From contig CAKPFG010000003.1 in assembly GCA_934153675.1 (NCBI GenBank), positions 55,003-119,002 on the forward strand: a stretch of DNA of 64,000 bases, read 5' to 3'. This stretch comes from an uncultured Bacilli bacterium. GTDB lineage: Bacteria > Bacillota_I > Bacilli_A > RF39 > UBA660. Each line of letters begins with the position of its first letter. Position 1 is the stretch's first letter. Position numbers and translations under genes: made by a program. Of the stretch, positions 25,641 to 35,066 are shown one piece after another. The notes beneath the pieces were generated by a model. It saw nothing but the letters and a program-made list of their open reading frames with translations. It was not told the DNA's origin and did not search any database.

Positions 25641-27095
25641 CTAACCTTTATAACTAAATAAATATGTATAACCAATAAAACTTCCTGTTCCCTTGTAACT
25701 TCTGATTTCGTCTATAGTATATTTTGTTGTTATAATTTTTATAGATGAAACATTATCATTTGATTCAGCACCAAATCTATTCCAACCTTCAGAAATCATA
25801 ACTGTACCATCATCATTTACTTTTTCAACAATACCAACATGCCCATAATTATGGGTATTTCTTTCCCAAGAGACAATAGCACCTGCCTTAGGCTTTGTTA
25901 CATCTTTGCTATATTTAAAATAAGATAAAGTAGAATTTTTTCCGGCATACCAATCATTACCATTTCCACTAGTCGCAAGTAACACAGCTTTAGCTTTTTC
26001 TTTTTGCTTTTTATCTAAATTAGAAGTCATTATAATTTCGATTGCTCTATACTTAGCGTACCAAGGACACTGTGACACATTACCAGCGGTTAAATCAAAA
26101 TATTTTCCAAGCCCCTTTGCTGAACCTTCAATATTATAATTTTTAACTGGAAAGCTTACTCCATTTACAGATACATATTCACCATTTTCCATAGAACCTA
26201 TAATACAAGAATTATCTGAATCCTTTTCTACACTAATTTTTGTTTTTTTATTCTGTGATGAATCACTTTGATTATTGTCATTGTTTTGATTATCACTTTT
26301 ATCTTTATTTTTATCCTCCTTGTTAGTATCAGAACTATCTGACGAGCCAGAAAGTGTAGAAATTTTTATATTATTACCATAATATTCTTTTAAAATTTTA
26401 TCATATGTATATCCAAGTTTTTCAGCCTGATAAACAGCAGCCCACACTGCCAATCCAGAATCATGACTTCCAAGGGTACCTTGAGGTAATTCAGCAGTTG
26501 GTACCGATATTGTATGTGTTCCTCCAGATTGATATCGATAAAATAATTTTTTTTGGCAATTATTTCCTACAAATTTATCACAATTTCCTTGTGTCATTGC
26601 AAAATATACAGCTAGAATTATTCCATCATCATCAGTAATAACTTGACCAGCTGTTTCTGTTGCATACTTTTTATAAGTATTTAAATCAACAACGCCTGTA
26701 TTAGCTTGAACAAAATTTTGTTCATATGATGACGATCCAATTGTTTGTGAACAATTATTAGTATGTTTTAACGTATATGATCTTACAATGATAGCTGCTG
26801 CTTTGCCCATTTCTTCATTATCTATTGCCGTTGCAAATTCTGCATATAAAACACCAGCTACATAATCTTCAAGAGGATACGTTTTTCCATTTACAGTAAC
26901 CCCACTACACTCAGCATACACTATACCAGTTGTAGAAAGTGAACAATTATCATCATTAGTCTCATTTGGATATAATTCTTCAAAAAAAGCTTTATAATCA
27001 TATATATCTTGTCTTTCTAATTCATACTGAGCATAAATCGTTGGAATAAATAGAAAAGTAATTATGAATATTAAAAACAATCTGCATTTTTTCAC
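25641..27095 (-). CDS. Secreted wall hydrolase: SpoIID domain fused to CHAP domain
   Basis: 484 residues. Signal peptide (1-22); SpoIID/LytB lytic transglycosylase-like domain (about 60-250) with LEDYVAGVLYAE, whose Glu86 lies at the usual catalytic position, and KAAAIIVRSYTL; an Asp/Asn/Ser/Lys linker (about 250-290); then a CHAP amidase/endopeptidase domain (about 325-484) with Cys in VSQCPWYAKY and His in NYGHVGIVE. Together these could cut both glycan and peptide to open a path for the T4SS, the job of VirB1-type enzymes. GTG start with GAGGTGA. Substrate cut sites are inferred. Confidence 0.85.
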   Translation of the reverse strand: MKKCRLFLIFIITFLFIPTIYAQYELERQDIYDYKAFFEELYPNETNDDNCSLSTTGIVYAECSGVTVNGKTYPLEDYVAGVLYAEFATAIDNEEMGKAAAIIVRSYTLKHTNNCSQTIGSSSYEQNFVQANTGVVDLNTYKKYATETAGQVITDDDGIILAVYFAMTQGNCDKFVGNNCQKKLFYRYQSGGTHTISVPTAELPQGTLGSHDSGLAVWAAVYQAEKLGYTYDKILKEYYGNNIKISTLSGSSDSSDTNKEDKNKDKSDNQNNDNNQSDSSQNKKTKISVEKDSDNSCIIGSMENGEYVSVNGVSFPVKNYNIEGSAKGLGKYFDLTAGNVSQCPWYAKYRAIEIIMTSNLDKKQKEKAKAVLLATSGNGNDWYAGKNSTLSYFKYSKDVTKPKAGAIVSWERNTHNYGHVGIVEKVNDDGTVMISEGWNRFGAESNDNVSSIKIITTKYTIDEIRSYKGTGSFIGYTYLFSYKG

Positions 27096-27111
27096 ATCTT
27101 CACCTCAAAAC

Positions 27112-27747
27112 TTAAACCTTATTATTTCGTTTTATTTTTTTTAAAATAACAACAACTAATATAATAACTATTGTTACTATAAAAGCAAAAATAATATATG
27201 GTATATAATTTACAATACTAAAGTTATGGCTATCTTTCTGTATTTTTATTTTAAGATTAAAATTATTCTTATTATTCGGATCAATATGCCAAGTATATTT
27301 ATTTCCATTTCTTTTATCAGCGTTATTAAAAATAACTTTATTCTCAGTAATTATATTAATATCCAAATTGTAATTAGTAATGCAATTAGTAACACCACTT
27401 AATTCAAAATAATAATATTCTTTATTATTTAAAATCATTTTTTTATTAGTAAAACATTCGTTAAAAGAATTAGCACTAGAAAAATCTGTTGGAGAATAAT
27501 TATAACTAAGGTTTACATTTATAAACTGACTATCTTCTGTTATCTTTTTTTGATAAATTTTATTTATATCTGCATGCATAGGATAAAAATTTTGTAAAAC
27601 TAACGATTTATTTTCATCAGTATTTTCCAATTTAACATTTATGTTTTCTTTAATCATTTCATCAGTAATAATCAAATTATATTGCTGAGTGCATCCTGTA
27701 AAGAAAAAAAGACAAATAATTGGCAATATTAACTTATAATATTTCAT
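27112..27747 (-). CDS. Lipoprotein with C-terminal membrane helix, T4SS-linked, copy 2
   Basis: About 211 residues. Lipobox FTGC near residue 19, extracellular domain with Cys pairs (FNECFTN, VTNCITN), C-terminal membrane helix (YIIFAFIVTIVIILVVVI) and basic tail. It is a diverged paralog of 24988-25632. The start is uncertain: in-frame GTG, TTG and ATG codons lie within 12 bases; the ATG at 27747 gives the cleanest signal peptide (MKYYKLILP), though AGGAAG better suits a codon slightly upstream. It flanks the SpoIID-CHAP gene on the other side. Confidence 0.62.
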   Translation of the reverse strand: MKYYKLILPIICLFFFTGCTQQYNLIITDEMIKENINVKLENTDENKSLVLQNFYPMHADINKIYQKKITEDSQFINVNLSYNYSPTDFSSANSFNECFTNKKMILNNKEYYYFELSGVTNCITNYNLDINIITENKVIFNNADKRNGNKYTWHIDPNNKNNFNLKIKIQKDSHNFSIVNYIPYIIFAFIVTIVIILVVVILKKIKRNNKV

Positions 27748-27777
27748 CAATATCAACACTTCCTTATATTATATAAA

Positions 27778-29016
27778 TTAATAATTTGGTCTAAAATATC
27801 CATTAATTCCTTGTATTCCTGTTTTACCACAATGATTTTTCCTTGAATATTCTCTTTTAGAGACTTTATTACCACTGTTACCCTCTACAGTATATACTTT
27901 ATCATCATCAACCTTATATACATACCCAACATGACTACTATAGTATTTATCATTGCCATTTTGTGGATATGGAATAAAAGTTCCATTTACATATGGATCA
28001 AAAACAATAATATCTCCTGCCTGTGGAACTGTTTTTGAATCCGTACATTCATCTTCATACCAAGTTCCTAACTTTGCAGACACAGAATCTCTTGGAATAG
28101 CTCCTGCTATTGCAGATTGTTTTATATATTTATTAAGTCCATTCACTTGATTAAATAGCCAAGAAACAAAAACTGCACACCATTCTACACCATTATCATA
28201 TGAATAATACCAAGTGCGATACTTAGAACCACCATTACCTACCTCTTTTAAAGCAATCTGAGTCATTTTATCAACTGCAGCTTTACCGGTTGCTGATATA
28301 CTTACATTTGTATTATTTGAACTACTTGAGGAGGATGAATTGCATTTTTTTGTGCTGTCACCTTTCGTATGATATTTTAATTTAATATATTCAAGTAAAA
28401 ATTTATCATATTTATCAGTATCTAATTCATAACTAACTTTAATAGAATCTTCTTTATATTTGCCACTCTCACATTTCAAAGTTTGCTCTGAATAATTTGA
28501 TGTTTCTATGTCTTTTGCTTCACCCGTTTTACCACTAGAACAGTCATATGTAATCTTCTTAGTCACCATATTTTTAGCAAGAATCTGCATATCATAACTA
28601 TTATCCTCTGAATTTAGATATAAATAGCAAGAATCTTTTTTATAATCATATTCCCAATCCAAATTAGTAATTTGGTTAGTATCTTTAACAGCATTTCTAT
28701 CATAATTATTTAAATTATTAGAAAACACAGTTGGCAACTGTTCATTATTATAGTATAAAGTAGCCATAATAAGTGGTAGGTCAAGTTTAACATTATATTT
28801 ATTTTGATATAAATAATAAATATCATACATTTTTAAATAAAACTTGTATTCATCACCATTTCTACAATCATCTAAACTACTATCATCACTACAGGCTTGT
28901 TTAGTACCAAAATAACCACTTAAATCTTTTGGGTCATAACCATTTTTGGCATTAACCTTTGTACATAAACAAAACAAGATTAATAATAAAAATATATAAT
29001 TATTTTTATCTCTCAT
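27778..29016 (-). CDS. Secreted CHAP-domain wall hydrolase
   Basis: 412 residues. Signal peptide (1-23), an N-terminal region of about 200 residues with several Cys and no clear fold, a Ser/Asn linker (about 228-240), and a C-terminal CHAP/NlpC-like domain with Cys in VEWCAVFVSWL, a GDIIVFDPY strand and His in SSHVGYVYKV. The domain is an amidase or endopeptidase for peptidoglycan. It is the second hydrolase of the T4SS cluster. The N-terminal YYLYQNKYNVKLDLPLIMA segment is reminiscent of a lysozyme-like fold seen in other T4SS hydrolases, but this is unproven. Confidence 0.8.
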   Translation of the reverse strand: MRDKNNYIFLLLILFCLCTKVNAKNGYDPKDLSGYFGTKQACSDDSSLDDCRNGDEYKFYLKMYDIYYLYQNKYNVKLDLPLIMATLYYNNEQLPTVFSNNLNNYDRNAVKDTNQITNLDWEYDYKKDSCYLYLNSEDNSYDMQILAKNMVTKKITYDCSSGKTGEAKDIETSNYSEQTLKCESGKYKEDSIKVSYELDTDKYDKFLLEYIKLKYHTKGDSTKKCNSSSSSSSNNTNVSISATGKAAVDKMTQIALKEVGNGGSKYRTWYYSYDNGVEWCAVFVSWLFNQVNGLNKYIKQSAIAGAIPRDSVSAKLGTWYEDECTDSKTVPQAGDIIVFDPYVNGTFIPYPQNGNDKYYSSHVGYVYKVDDDKVYTVEGNSGNKVSKREYSRKNHCGKTGIQGINGYFRPNY

Positions 29017-29080
29017 AATAATCCTTTCTATTGTTGTATATAATATTTAACTATATGCAATAATTTCATTACTATTTTTA

Positions 29081-29791
29081 TTAATCATTATCATTCGAAT
29101 CTGAACTATCTGAATCAATTTTAGTATTAGCATCATAAGCTTTTTCAAATTCATCCTCAGTTGGATTATCAGCAGAAGCTAAATAAGCTTCTTTGCCTGT
29201 TTCTGTTATGGAGGAAATAAAAATTACAGCTAAAAACATGATAGTAAATATTGCCCCCCCAGATAATCCTATAACAAATAGCTTTAATTGCCTGTTTGTT
29301 ATTGCAGTATATTTTAATTCTGTATCCTCCGGTTTATATTCTTCGCCTTTTTTATTTGCAGCATTTGCCTCTTCCAATTCACTTTTTGTTGTTTTTTCAT
29401 TATCATTAAAAAATGATAGTAATGGATTTCTTCTCTTATTTTTAGCCATACTCACTTGCTCTTTTAATTTAGCAAATTTAGCATACTTACTAGCGACTGG
29501 AATTTTTTCTGCCATTTTTATGGCTTGATTTTGCATTTGTTGTCTTTTTTGTAATCGACTTTTTGCCTCTTGATTTTTTTCTGTTTGATTTGAAATATTA
29601 TTAATTAAAGATTGATTTTTTTGATTAACGGACAAAGAAGGTGAATTTTTTAAAGAACCACCACTACTAATACTAGAACCATTATCTCTTTTGCCAACAC
29701 CTTTTTTATTTCTTTCTGCAACATTTGCATCATTTTCAAGGGTATTTTTTCTTTTTGCATCTGATAGTCCTTGTACAGCTTTATCTTTCAT
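29081..29791 (-). CDS. T4SS-cluster membrane protein with long basic cytoplasmic arm
   Basis: 236 residues. The first 165 are hydrophilic, Lys/Asn/Gln/Ser-rich and probably disordered or helical. One membrane helix (LFVIGLSGGAIFTIMFLAVIFI) lies near 168-190, followed by about 45 acidic residues. I do not recognise the family. The topology is the reverse of VirB8, which has its helix near the N-terminus. It lies between virB4 and the CHAP gene, so it is likely a structural or scaffold part of the machine. Good AAAGGTGAATTT start. Confidence 0.55.
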   Translation of the reverse strand: MKDKAVQGLSDAKRKNTLENDANVAERNKKGVGKRDNGSSISSGGSLKNSPSLSVNQKNQSLINNISNQTEKNQEAKSRLQKRQQMQNQAIKMAEKIPVASKYAKFAKLKEQVSMAKNKRRNPLLSFFNDNEKTTKSELEEANAANKKGEEYKPEDTELKYTAITNRQLKLFVIGLSGGAIFTIMFLAVIFISSITETGKEAYLASADNPTEDEFEKAYDANTKIDSDSSDSNDND

Positions 29792-29808
29792 AAATTCACC
29801 TTTCTTTA

Positions 29809-31596
29809 TTATAATCCGCCACCACTACCGAATGATTCTAATTCAGCATCAGAAGCTATTATATTAATTCTCATACGTCTACTACCACAAACAAACAATG
29901 CTTCACCCTGACCATATTGTTTTATAGATTCTGCCTCACTATCATTAAGATCTATTAAACGTGCAAGATCAGATACTGCTTGTTTCTTTAATCCCATAAC
30001 TAAATAATATGAAGCGTTATCAAATATAGCTTTACCCTGAGTAATTACAGAAGGGTCACTAAAATCTGTTGGTTGCTGCGTAATTAACATAGTACCAGTA
30101 TTATACTTACGTGCTCGTCTTTGCATTTGTGCTAAAAAATCAGCACCTAAAGTATTACCACCACTTAATAAAACGTGTGCTTCATCTACCATCATTACTG
30201 TATTAATACGAGGATTTAAAGTAAGACCCCATGCATATTTCAAAATATTAAAGAACAAAGCATTTTTGATATTTGTATCTGCATTCATTAATTCTTTAAT
30301 ATTAAATACTATAAAATTACTATTAGGAGATATAGTAGTATGACCATCAAAATAATATCTCAACTCTTTTACAATAGGTCTAATTTTTAGTTCAAGTCTT
30401 TCTAAAACATCTTTTTCTTGTGTCTTTTCAGGCATTGCTAATATTCTTCCCTTAATAGTTGCATAAACATCTTTAAAAGTAGGATAATCCTCAGACTTAA
30501 AATTAACAAAATTACTATTATAATCAATTCCAAAACGTTTATATGTTTCCTGTACAATTTCACTAAACATATTAACTAAATCCTCAGTAATAGAAGGATC
30601 ATAATACTTTAAAAATGCTTTTATAGTTTGTAAAGTACGAGTTAAAACAGTATATCCAAGACCTTGTTTAATTTCATCTTCATCAGCATCCAAAACGACC
30701 TCTAAAGGGTTAATCATACCAAATTCTCCACCCTTACCAAGATCAATGAAATCACCACCATATAGATTAACCATATCCTCAAGTTCCCCTTCAGGATCTA
30801 TAATAACTAGTTGATGACCATTACGAATATGACTTCTTAACATTATTTTAGCAGCTGTAGACTTACCACTTCCAGAAGTACCAAGAATAATCATATTAGC
30901 ATTATTTCTATTGCTTTCTTTTCGAATTTGATATAAAAATTGATTAAATAAAACAACTCCTCCAGAAAAATCAACCCCGAGCAAAGTACCTAATCCAGGA
31001 TCTTTTATACTATCAAAAATAAACGGATACATAGCAGCCATCGTTGGTGCCGGAATAGGTGTTCCAATTCTATCTTCTATATCCTGTTTTTCATAAATTG
31101 GTAAAATAGACTTTAATACTTTATCTTGTTCAAATCTTAATGGAATTGCCTTAAGTTCCATAGACTCTAAATAATTTCTAACTTGTAATTTTTTAAGTTC
31201 TAAATCTTCTTTTGAATTAGCAGTAATCATAATATGCATTTGAAAATCATATATTTTAGCTTGACTAGCAGCAAGTTCACTAATGAATTGTTCTAATGAC
31301 TCATAATCCTGCCTTATTCTTTCCTGAATTGTCCTATCATTTTCATCTTGATATCTTTGCTTTAAATCAGCTAATTCCTTGTTAAGCATTTTACTCATAC
31401 TGCTAAATGGTAATGGAATATGCTTAATAACTAACTTTATACCAGACATACTAGTTAAAGAAGACAGATATCCTGGATATATAAACTTTGGATATGAAAT
31501 AACTGATAATATAGTTGCATATTTATCACTTACAATAAATTCACTTGGTTTAAATTCAAGCCCCTTTGGAGCTATTTCAGCCTTTATATTACTCAT
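29809..31596 (-). CDS. virB4: Type IV secretion ATPase, VirB4/TraE family
   Basis: 595 residues. Cytoplasmic motor that powers T4SS assembly and transport. N-terminal VirB4 domain (about 1-200) with LSVISYPKFIYPGYLSSLTS; ATPase domain with Walker A GTSGSGKSTAAK at 239-250, LVIIDPEGELEDMV, the Walker B MMVDEAHVLL, and MLITQQPTDF. The start ATG overlaps the stop of the 180-residue gene upstream (ATGA), so the two products are made together. C-terminus ends in a Gly-rich FGSGGGL. Confidence 0.93.
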   Translation of the reverse strand: MSNIKAEIAPKGLEFKPSEFIVSDKYATILSVISYPKFIYPGYLSSLTSMSGIKLVIKHIPLPFSSMSKMLNKELADLKQRYQDENDRTIQERIRQDYESLEQFISELAASQAKIYDFQMHIMITANSKEDLELKKLQVRNYLESMELKAIPLRFEQDKVLKSILPIYEKQDIEDRIGTPIPAPTMAAMYPFIFDSIKDPGLGTLLGVDFSGGVVLFNQFLYQIRKESNRNNANMIILGTSGSGKSTAAKIMLRSHIRNGHQLVIIDPEGELEDMVNLYGGDFIDLGKGGEFGMINPLEVVLDADEDEIKQGLGYTVLTRTLQTIKAFLKYYDPSITEDLVNMFSEIVQETYKRFGIDYNSNFVNFKSEDYPTFKDVYATIKGRILAMPEKTQEKDVLERLELKIRPIVKELRYYFDGHTTISPNSNFIVFNIKELMNADTNIKNALFFNILKYAWGLTLNPRINTVMMVDEAHVLLSGGNTLGADFLAQMQRRARKYNTGTMLITQQPTDFSDPSVITQGKAIFDNASYYLVMGLKKQAVSDLARLIDLNDSEAESIKQYGQGEALFVCGSRRMRINIIASDAELESFGSGGGL

Positions 31597-32135
31597 GCAA
31601 ACACCGTCCCAAAATTAGTAGTAGCACCACCATTTAAAAAATTATCTAAAATCATTCTTAAATCATCATTGCTTGTTTGAAAAGCCGTAAGACCAGCTGC
31701 TGCAAAATTATTAATAAGATTTCTAATTCTTTTTTGAATGATATCATCATCTTTATGTTTAAATAAAAGATAGTACTCAGTATCAACAACACTATTTTTT
31801 ATAAACATATTTGCTTTATCCATATCCTCTGAAATTAATTTTCTCTGTACAGGAGAAACAGAAGAATTATATAAAACCTGCAATTCTGATAAATAAACAT
31901 TAATATCAACAGGTCTATCTGCAGCAATAATCCAAAATTCATAATCAATTACGTTATAGACTGTTTTCAAATTTGTAATAATTGCATTTTGAGTTGCAGG
32001 ATCAAGAATAAATATATTTCTAGGCATAATCTTTATTCCTGATACTTTAAGTTTATTATCAAGTATAATCATTCCGTTTGCAATGTTCTTTACGGGAATA
32101 TCAGTATACTTACTTTTTATTTGTTTCTTCGCCAT
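31593..32135 (-). CDS. Small soluble VirB4 partner (TraC-like N-terminal piece)
   Basis: 180 residues with no membrane helix. It reads as the kind of domain found at the front of longer VirB4 proteins: DIPVKNIANGMIILDNKLK, GIKIMPRNIFILDPATQN, and AADRPVDINVYLSELQ. It is encoded directly before virB4 with a 4-base overlap and starts inside the prgI gene (26-base overlap), so three T4SS genes are tightly coupled. It probably binds VirB4 at the membrane; this is inference from order and size. Confidence 0.6.
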   Translation of the reverse strand: MAKKQIKSKYTDIPVKNIANGMIILDNKLKVSGIKIMPRNIFILDPATQNAIITNLKTVYNVIDYEFWIIAADRPVDINVYLSELQVLYNSSVSPVQRKLISEDMDKANMFIKNSVVDTEYYLLFKHKDDDIIQKRIRNLINNFAAAGLTAFQTSNDDLRMILDNFLNGGATTNFGTVFA

Positions 32136-32430
32136 TATAACACCAACCTCTCCATATATATTTTTGTCTAGTTGTATAAAACTCCCAAGCCAGTTTAATT
32201 ACTGTTCTTATATTATGATAATTAGGAACAGGAAAAACCAAAAAAGCACATGTTACACCTGGCGCTAAAGCTAAGATTGCAAATAATAACTGATCAATTG
32301 GAAGAATCATTAAAAGTAAAAGTGAAACACTAATACCAATTAAAAACAACGCCAAATCAAACTTATTAAACAAGCCAAAAAGTAACATAGACTTTTTTGA
32401 ATTAGCTGGTATTAAATACATATTATCCAT
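32110..32430 (-). CDS. prgI: PrgI/VirB3-like inner-membrane T4SS protein
   Basis: 106 residues with two adjacent helices (about 22-42 and 45-65) after a short cytoplasmic start MYLIPANSKKSMLLFGLF, then VFPVPNYHNIRTVIKLAWEF. This is the PrgI family plan of Gram-positive T4SS, the counterpart of VirB3, which docks VirB4 to the membrane. Its position right before the VirB4 genes is the standard order. ATG with AAAGGATGTGATACTAG before it. Confidence 0.85.
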   Translation of the reverse strand: MDNMYLIPANSKKSMLLFGLFNKFDLALFLIGISVSLLLLMILPIDQLLFAILALAPGVTCAFLVFPVPNYHNIRTVIKLAWEFYTTRQKYIWRGWCYNGEETNKK

Positions 32431-32556
32431 CTAGTATCACATCCTTTTTTATTAAACAAAATTTAAACAAATCATTTATATAATTTAGAAAAGCAATTAA
32501 AAATGTTTCTCATATTCGCTGATTTTTCATTATTATTTATCATTTATAAGTTTATC

Positions 32557-34476
32557 TCATTGTCTATCATTTCCACGTTTGTTATCTTTAAATTGGTAAT
32601 TTCTTTGACGATGTATTGAAGTTGCATCATGTGCTGTATTATCATTTTCAACAGTAAGTTCTCCTTTTTTTGTTTCAGTTTGTTTAATTCTTTGCGTAGA
32701 TTTAGTATATGATAAAGCATCTTCAGTCTCTGCATCATCTATATATCTCTTTCTCATTATATCATGATCTTTTTGAGCACTTTCTTTTGCTTTTGATAAG
32801 TCATGATAAGCCTTATAAAATTGTTGTTTCTGTTCACCTTCTGATGTTTCATATTGTTTTTGTACATCTTTTAATTTGTTATCAACATATTCTAATCTTT
32901 GCTTAGAGGCTATAAAGCCCTTGTTGTTATATACACTATTATAATTATCATTTGTACGTTGTGCAAAATCTGTAAAAGAAGAATCTTTTTTATCTACAGA
33001 GAATGCACTTGTATCTCCTTTGACCTTTTCCCAAGCATTTCTTCCTTTTGCCCACAATTTATGCTTTTGATCAAACTCATTTCTTCCCTCTATTTGTTGT
33101 TTTCTTTTCTCTGCACTATATGGCATCAATTCAGCTTTTTTCTTTCTAACTGCTTCAGATAAATTACCATGTTTACTACTCCAACCAGCTCTAAATCCTC
33201 GACCTGTTCTCATAGAATCGATTGCAGCAAATCCTTTTTTTCCAAATGTCCCTACCGCACTAACAGGAGCCTTAGCAATACCTTTAACGCCTTTTGAAAT
33301 CATTTCATTTGGTTTATGCAATAATTTACCACCCAACGCACCTTCTTCTACTTTTTTTAAAGGATTTAATGTGAATTTACCATCACCATCTAATTTTATA
33401 CCCATATTTTCTAAGATTTTAGGTAATTGTTTAATAAACATTAATACTCCAACAATAATAAATACTTGTATCCAAAAATTATTTTTTTGAGCCCCAGTAA
33501 CAACGTCATATATGCCAAACTTACCAACTCTATAAATAATATACATACCAAAATATAAAGCCAACAATCTGACAAATAAGCTTATAAATGTAGATGTACA
33601 CATTTTTAACCACTTGTTAAAAAGACCATCTTTGCCACTTTTTGGATCCATATAACTTATAACAGGAATTGGATATATTAATTGTAAAAAGGCTAATTTT
33701 ACACTTCTTACACCAATATCAATACAGAATGTAATTAAAAGCAAACATACCACGACAGCAACAGCAGTTGAAATGAATGTTTTATAGTCAATTATAAATT
33801 CATCTTTAGTATTACCAGTAGCCACTGCCATTGATGATCTAAATGTCAACCCTAAGCTATGTTCATTAATACCCGTTTCATAATTATCTAATATTACGTC
33901 ATTTACACCACTTTCTTCTAGTGCCTTTTTACACTCACCATTAAATTTACCATCACTATTATATATAGTAATACAGGAACTTAAATCATAAGCTTTCATA
34001 CCTGTATTTGGTAGAAAAAATGGCATCATTACATTAAAGGCCATATCATCGCCAGCAGAATTTAAATAGCCATCACTACCAGCATCTTCACCCATTATTA
34101 ACTTTCCTAAAATGTTCCCCTCAAGCACTTTACTTTGCAAATTAAAAGCCATTTGAAAAGCATACGGTACTAATACTAACATCAAAAGAGAAATTACTGC
34201 CCCTTGAATAAGTTTACCAAATCCTTTTTGTTTATCAGAAAAATCATCTGGATTAACTATATAGGTTATTAAAGAAAATGACATTTTAAACAGCATAAAA
34301 ATACCAAGTAATAATTCAACTCTTTGTGCAAGTCTAGCAATCTCACCCTGGCTTAATATAGAACTACGAGCAATTTCTATTAATAAATTATAAAGTGTAC
34401 TAATAAAATTAAACAAAACGGAATCAAGTCCCATAAAAAATCTACGAAAAATTTTTTCAAAAAATAAATTATCCAT
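32557..34476 (-). CDS. virB6: Polytopic T4SS channel protein, VirB6/TrbL-like
   Basis: 639 residues. Five to six membrane helices (about 53-75, 88-110, 230-255, 262-282, 298-325, 338-357) with an extracytoplasmic loop of about 115 residues between the second and third that has two Cys. A long basic, glutamine/lysine-rich cytoplasmic tail (about 380-639) follows. This is the usual build of VirB6/TrbL-like channel proteins in Gram-positive systems. The tail is unusually long and may contact VirD4 or substrate. GGTGATAAA start. 125 bases separate it from prgI. Confidence 0.8.
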   Translation of the reverse strand: MDNLFFEKIFRRFFMGLDSVLFNFISTLYNLLIEIARSSILSQGEIARLAQRVELLLGIFMLFKMSFSLITYIVNPDDFSDKQKGFGKLIQGAVISLLMLVLVPYAFQMAFNLQSKVLEGNILGKLIMGEDAGSDGYLNSAGDDMAFNVMMPFFLPNTGMKAYDLSSCITIYNSDGKFNGECKKALEESGVNDVILDNYETGINEHSLGLTFRSSMAVATGNTKDEFIIDYKTFISTAVAVVVCLLLITFCIDIGVRSVKLAFLQLIYPIPVISYMDPKSGKDGLFNKWLKMCTSTFISLFVRLLALYFGMYIIYRVGKFGIYDVVTGAQKNNFWIQVFIIVGVLMFIKQLPKILENMGIKLDGDGKFTLNPLKKVEEGALGGKLLHKPNEMISKGVKGIAKAPVSAVGTFGKKGFAAIDSMRTGRGFRAGWSSKHGNLSEAVRKKKAELMPYSAEKRKQQIEGRNEFDQKHKLWAKGRNAWEKVKGDTSAFSVDKKDSSFTDFAQRTNDNYNSVYNNKGFIASKQRLEYVDNKLKDVQKQYETSEGEQKQQFYKAYHDLSKAKESAQKDHDIMRKRYIDDAETEDALSYTKSTQRIKQTETKKGELTVENDNTAHDATSIHRQRNYQFKDNKRGNDRQ

Positions 34477-34587
34477 TTTATCACCATCACTACAAGAAAA
34501 ATATTTTTAATATTCATCAATTCTAGATAAATTATATCAAAATTATGTTAAATAATCAATAGAAGGAAAAATAAATAATTTCATCAA

Positions 34588-34615
34588 AATAAAAAAATCA
34601 AGTATAAACTTGATT
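34588..34615 (-). terminator. Terminator between the pilin-like gene and virB6
   Basis: Stem AATCAAGT / ACTTGATT (34597-34604 with 34608-34615) followed on the minus strand by TTTTTTATTTTG. It would attenuate transcription from the upstream pilin-like genes into virB6. Confidence 0.75.
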
Positions 34616-35006
34616 ATCCATGCAAACTACAAGATGATGAATTACTTTCTGTTACATTACCATTTACAAAACAATTAAAACATCCCATAACGCTATCCTC
34701 ATCTCCACCAGCTACAAAACGAATTACAATTTGTACAAGCGATACAACAAAGAAAACAATAACAGCTGCAATTAATCTTTTTACAAAAGTCATTTGTGCT
34801 TTTTTTATTTCATCTTCTTTACTGGCAATTACGGCTTTCGCTAAATCCAACATACCAAATATAATCAATAAAATTGGTACAACTATTTTAATAATCATAA
34901 CCACTGTTGAAACAACATATGGGAACATTCCACTAAATACAAAATTATCAATACCACCACAAGTATACTCTGATGAAGTTGCTACTTTTGCTAAAATTTC
35001 AAACAT
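34614..35006 (-). CDS. VirB2-like two-helix protein with four conserved cysteines (paralog C)
   Basis: 130 residues. N-terminal segment with TCGGIDNF, first helix ending VVPILLIIFGMLDLAKAVIA, cytoplasmic loop SKEDEIKKAQMTFVKRLIAA, second helix VIVFFVVSLVQIVIRFV, then GCFNCFVNG and a final Cys. The topology (two helices around a short positive loop, both ends outside) is that of VirB2/TrbC pilins. Unlike its neighbours it has no obvious cleaved signal peptide. Strong TTAGGAGGAAATATTT start. It is followed by a terminator, hinting that it is made in excess. Confidence 0.7.
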   Translation of the reverse strand: MFEILAKVATSSEYTCGGIDNFVFSGMFPYVVSTVVMIIKIVVPILLIIFGMLDLAKAVIASKEDEIKKAQMTFVKRLIAAVIVFFVVSLVQIVIRFVAGGDEDSVMGCFNCFVNGNVTESNSSSCSLHG

Positions 35007-35066
35007 AAATATTTCCTCCTAAACTATGTTCATTATATATCTTAATACTCTTTTTGTCAAGATATT

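Noticed and set aside
32544..32738. Minus-strand ORF of 64 codons
   Set aside because: It overlaps the virB6 tail in another frame and is only low-complexity Lys/Leu/Asn.
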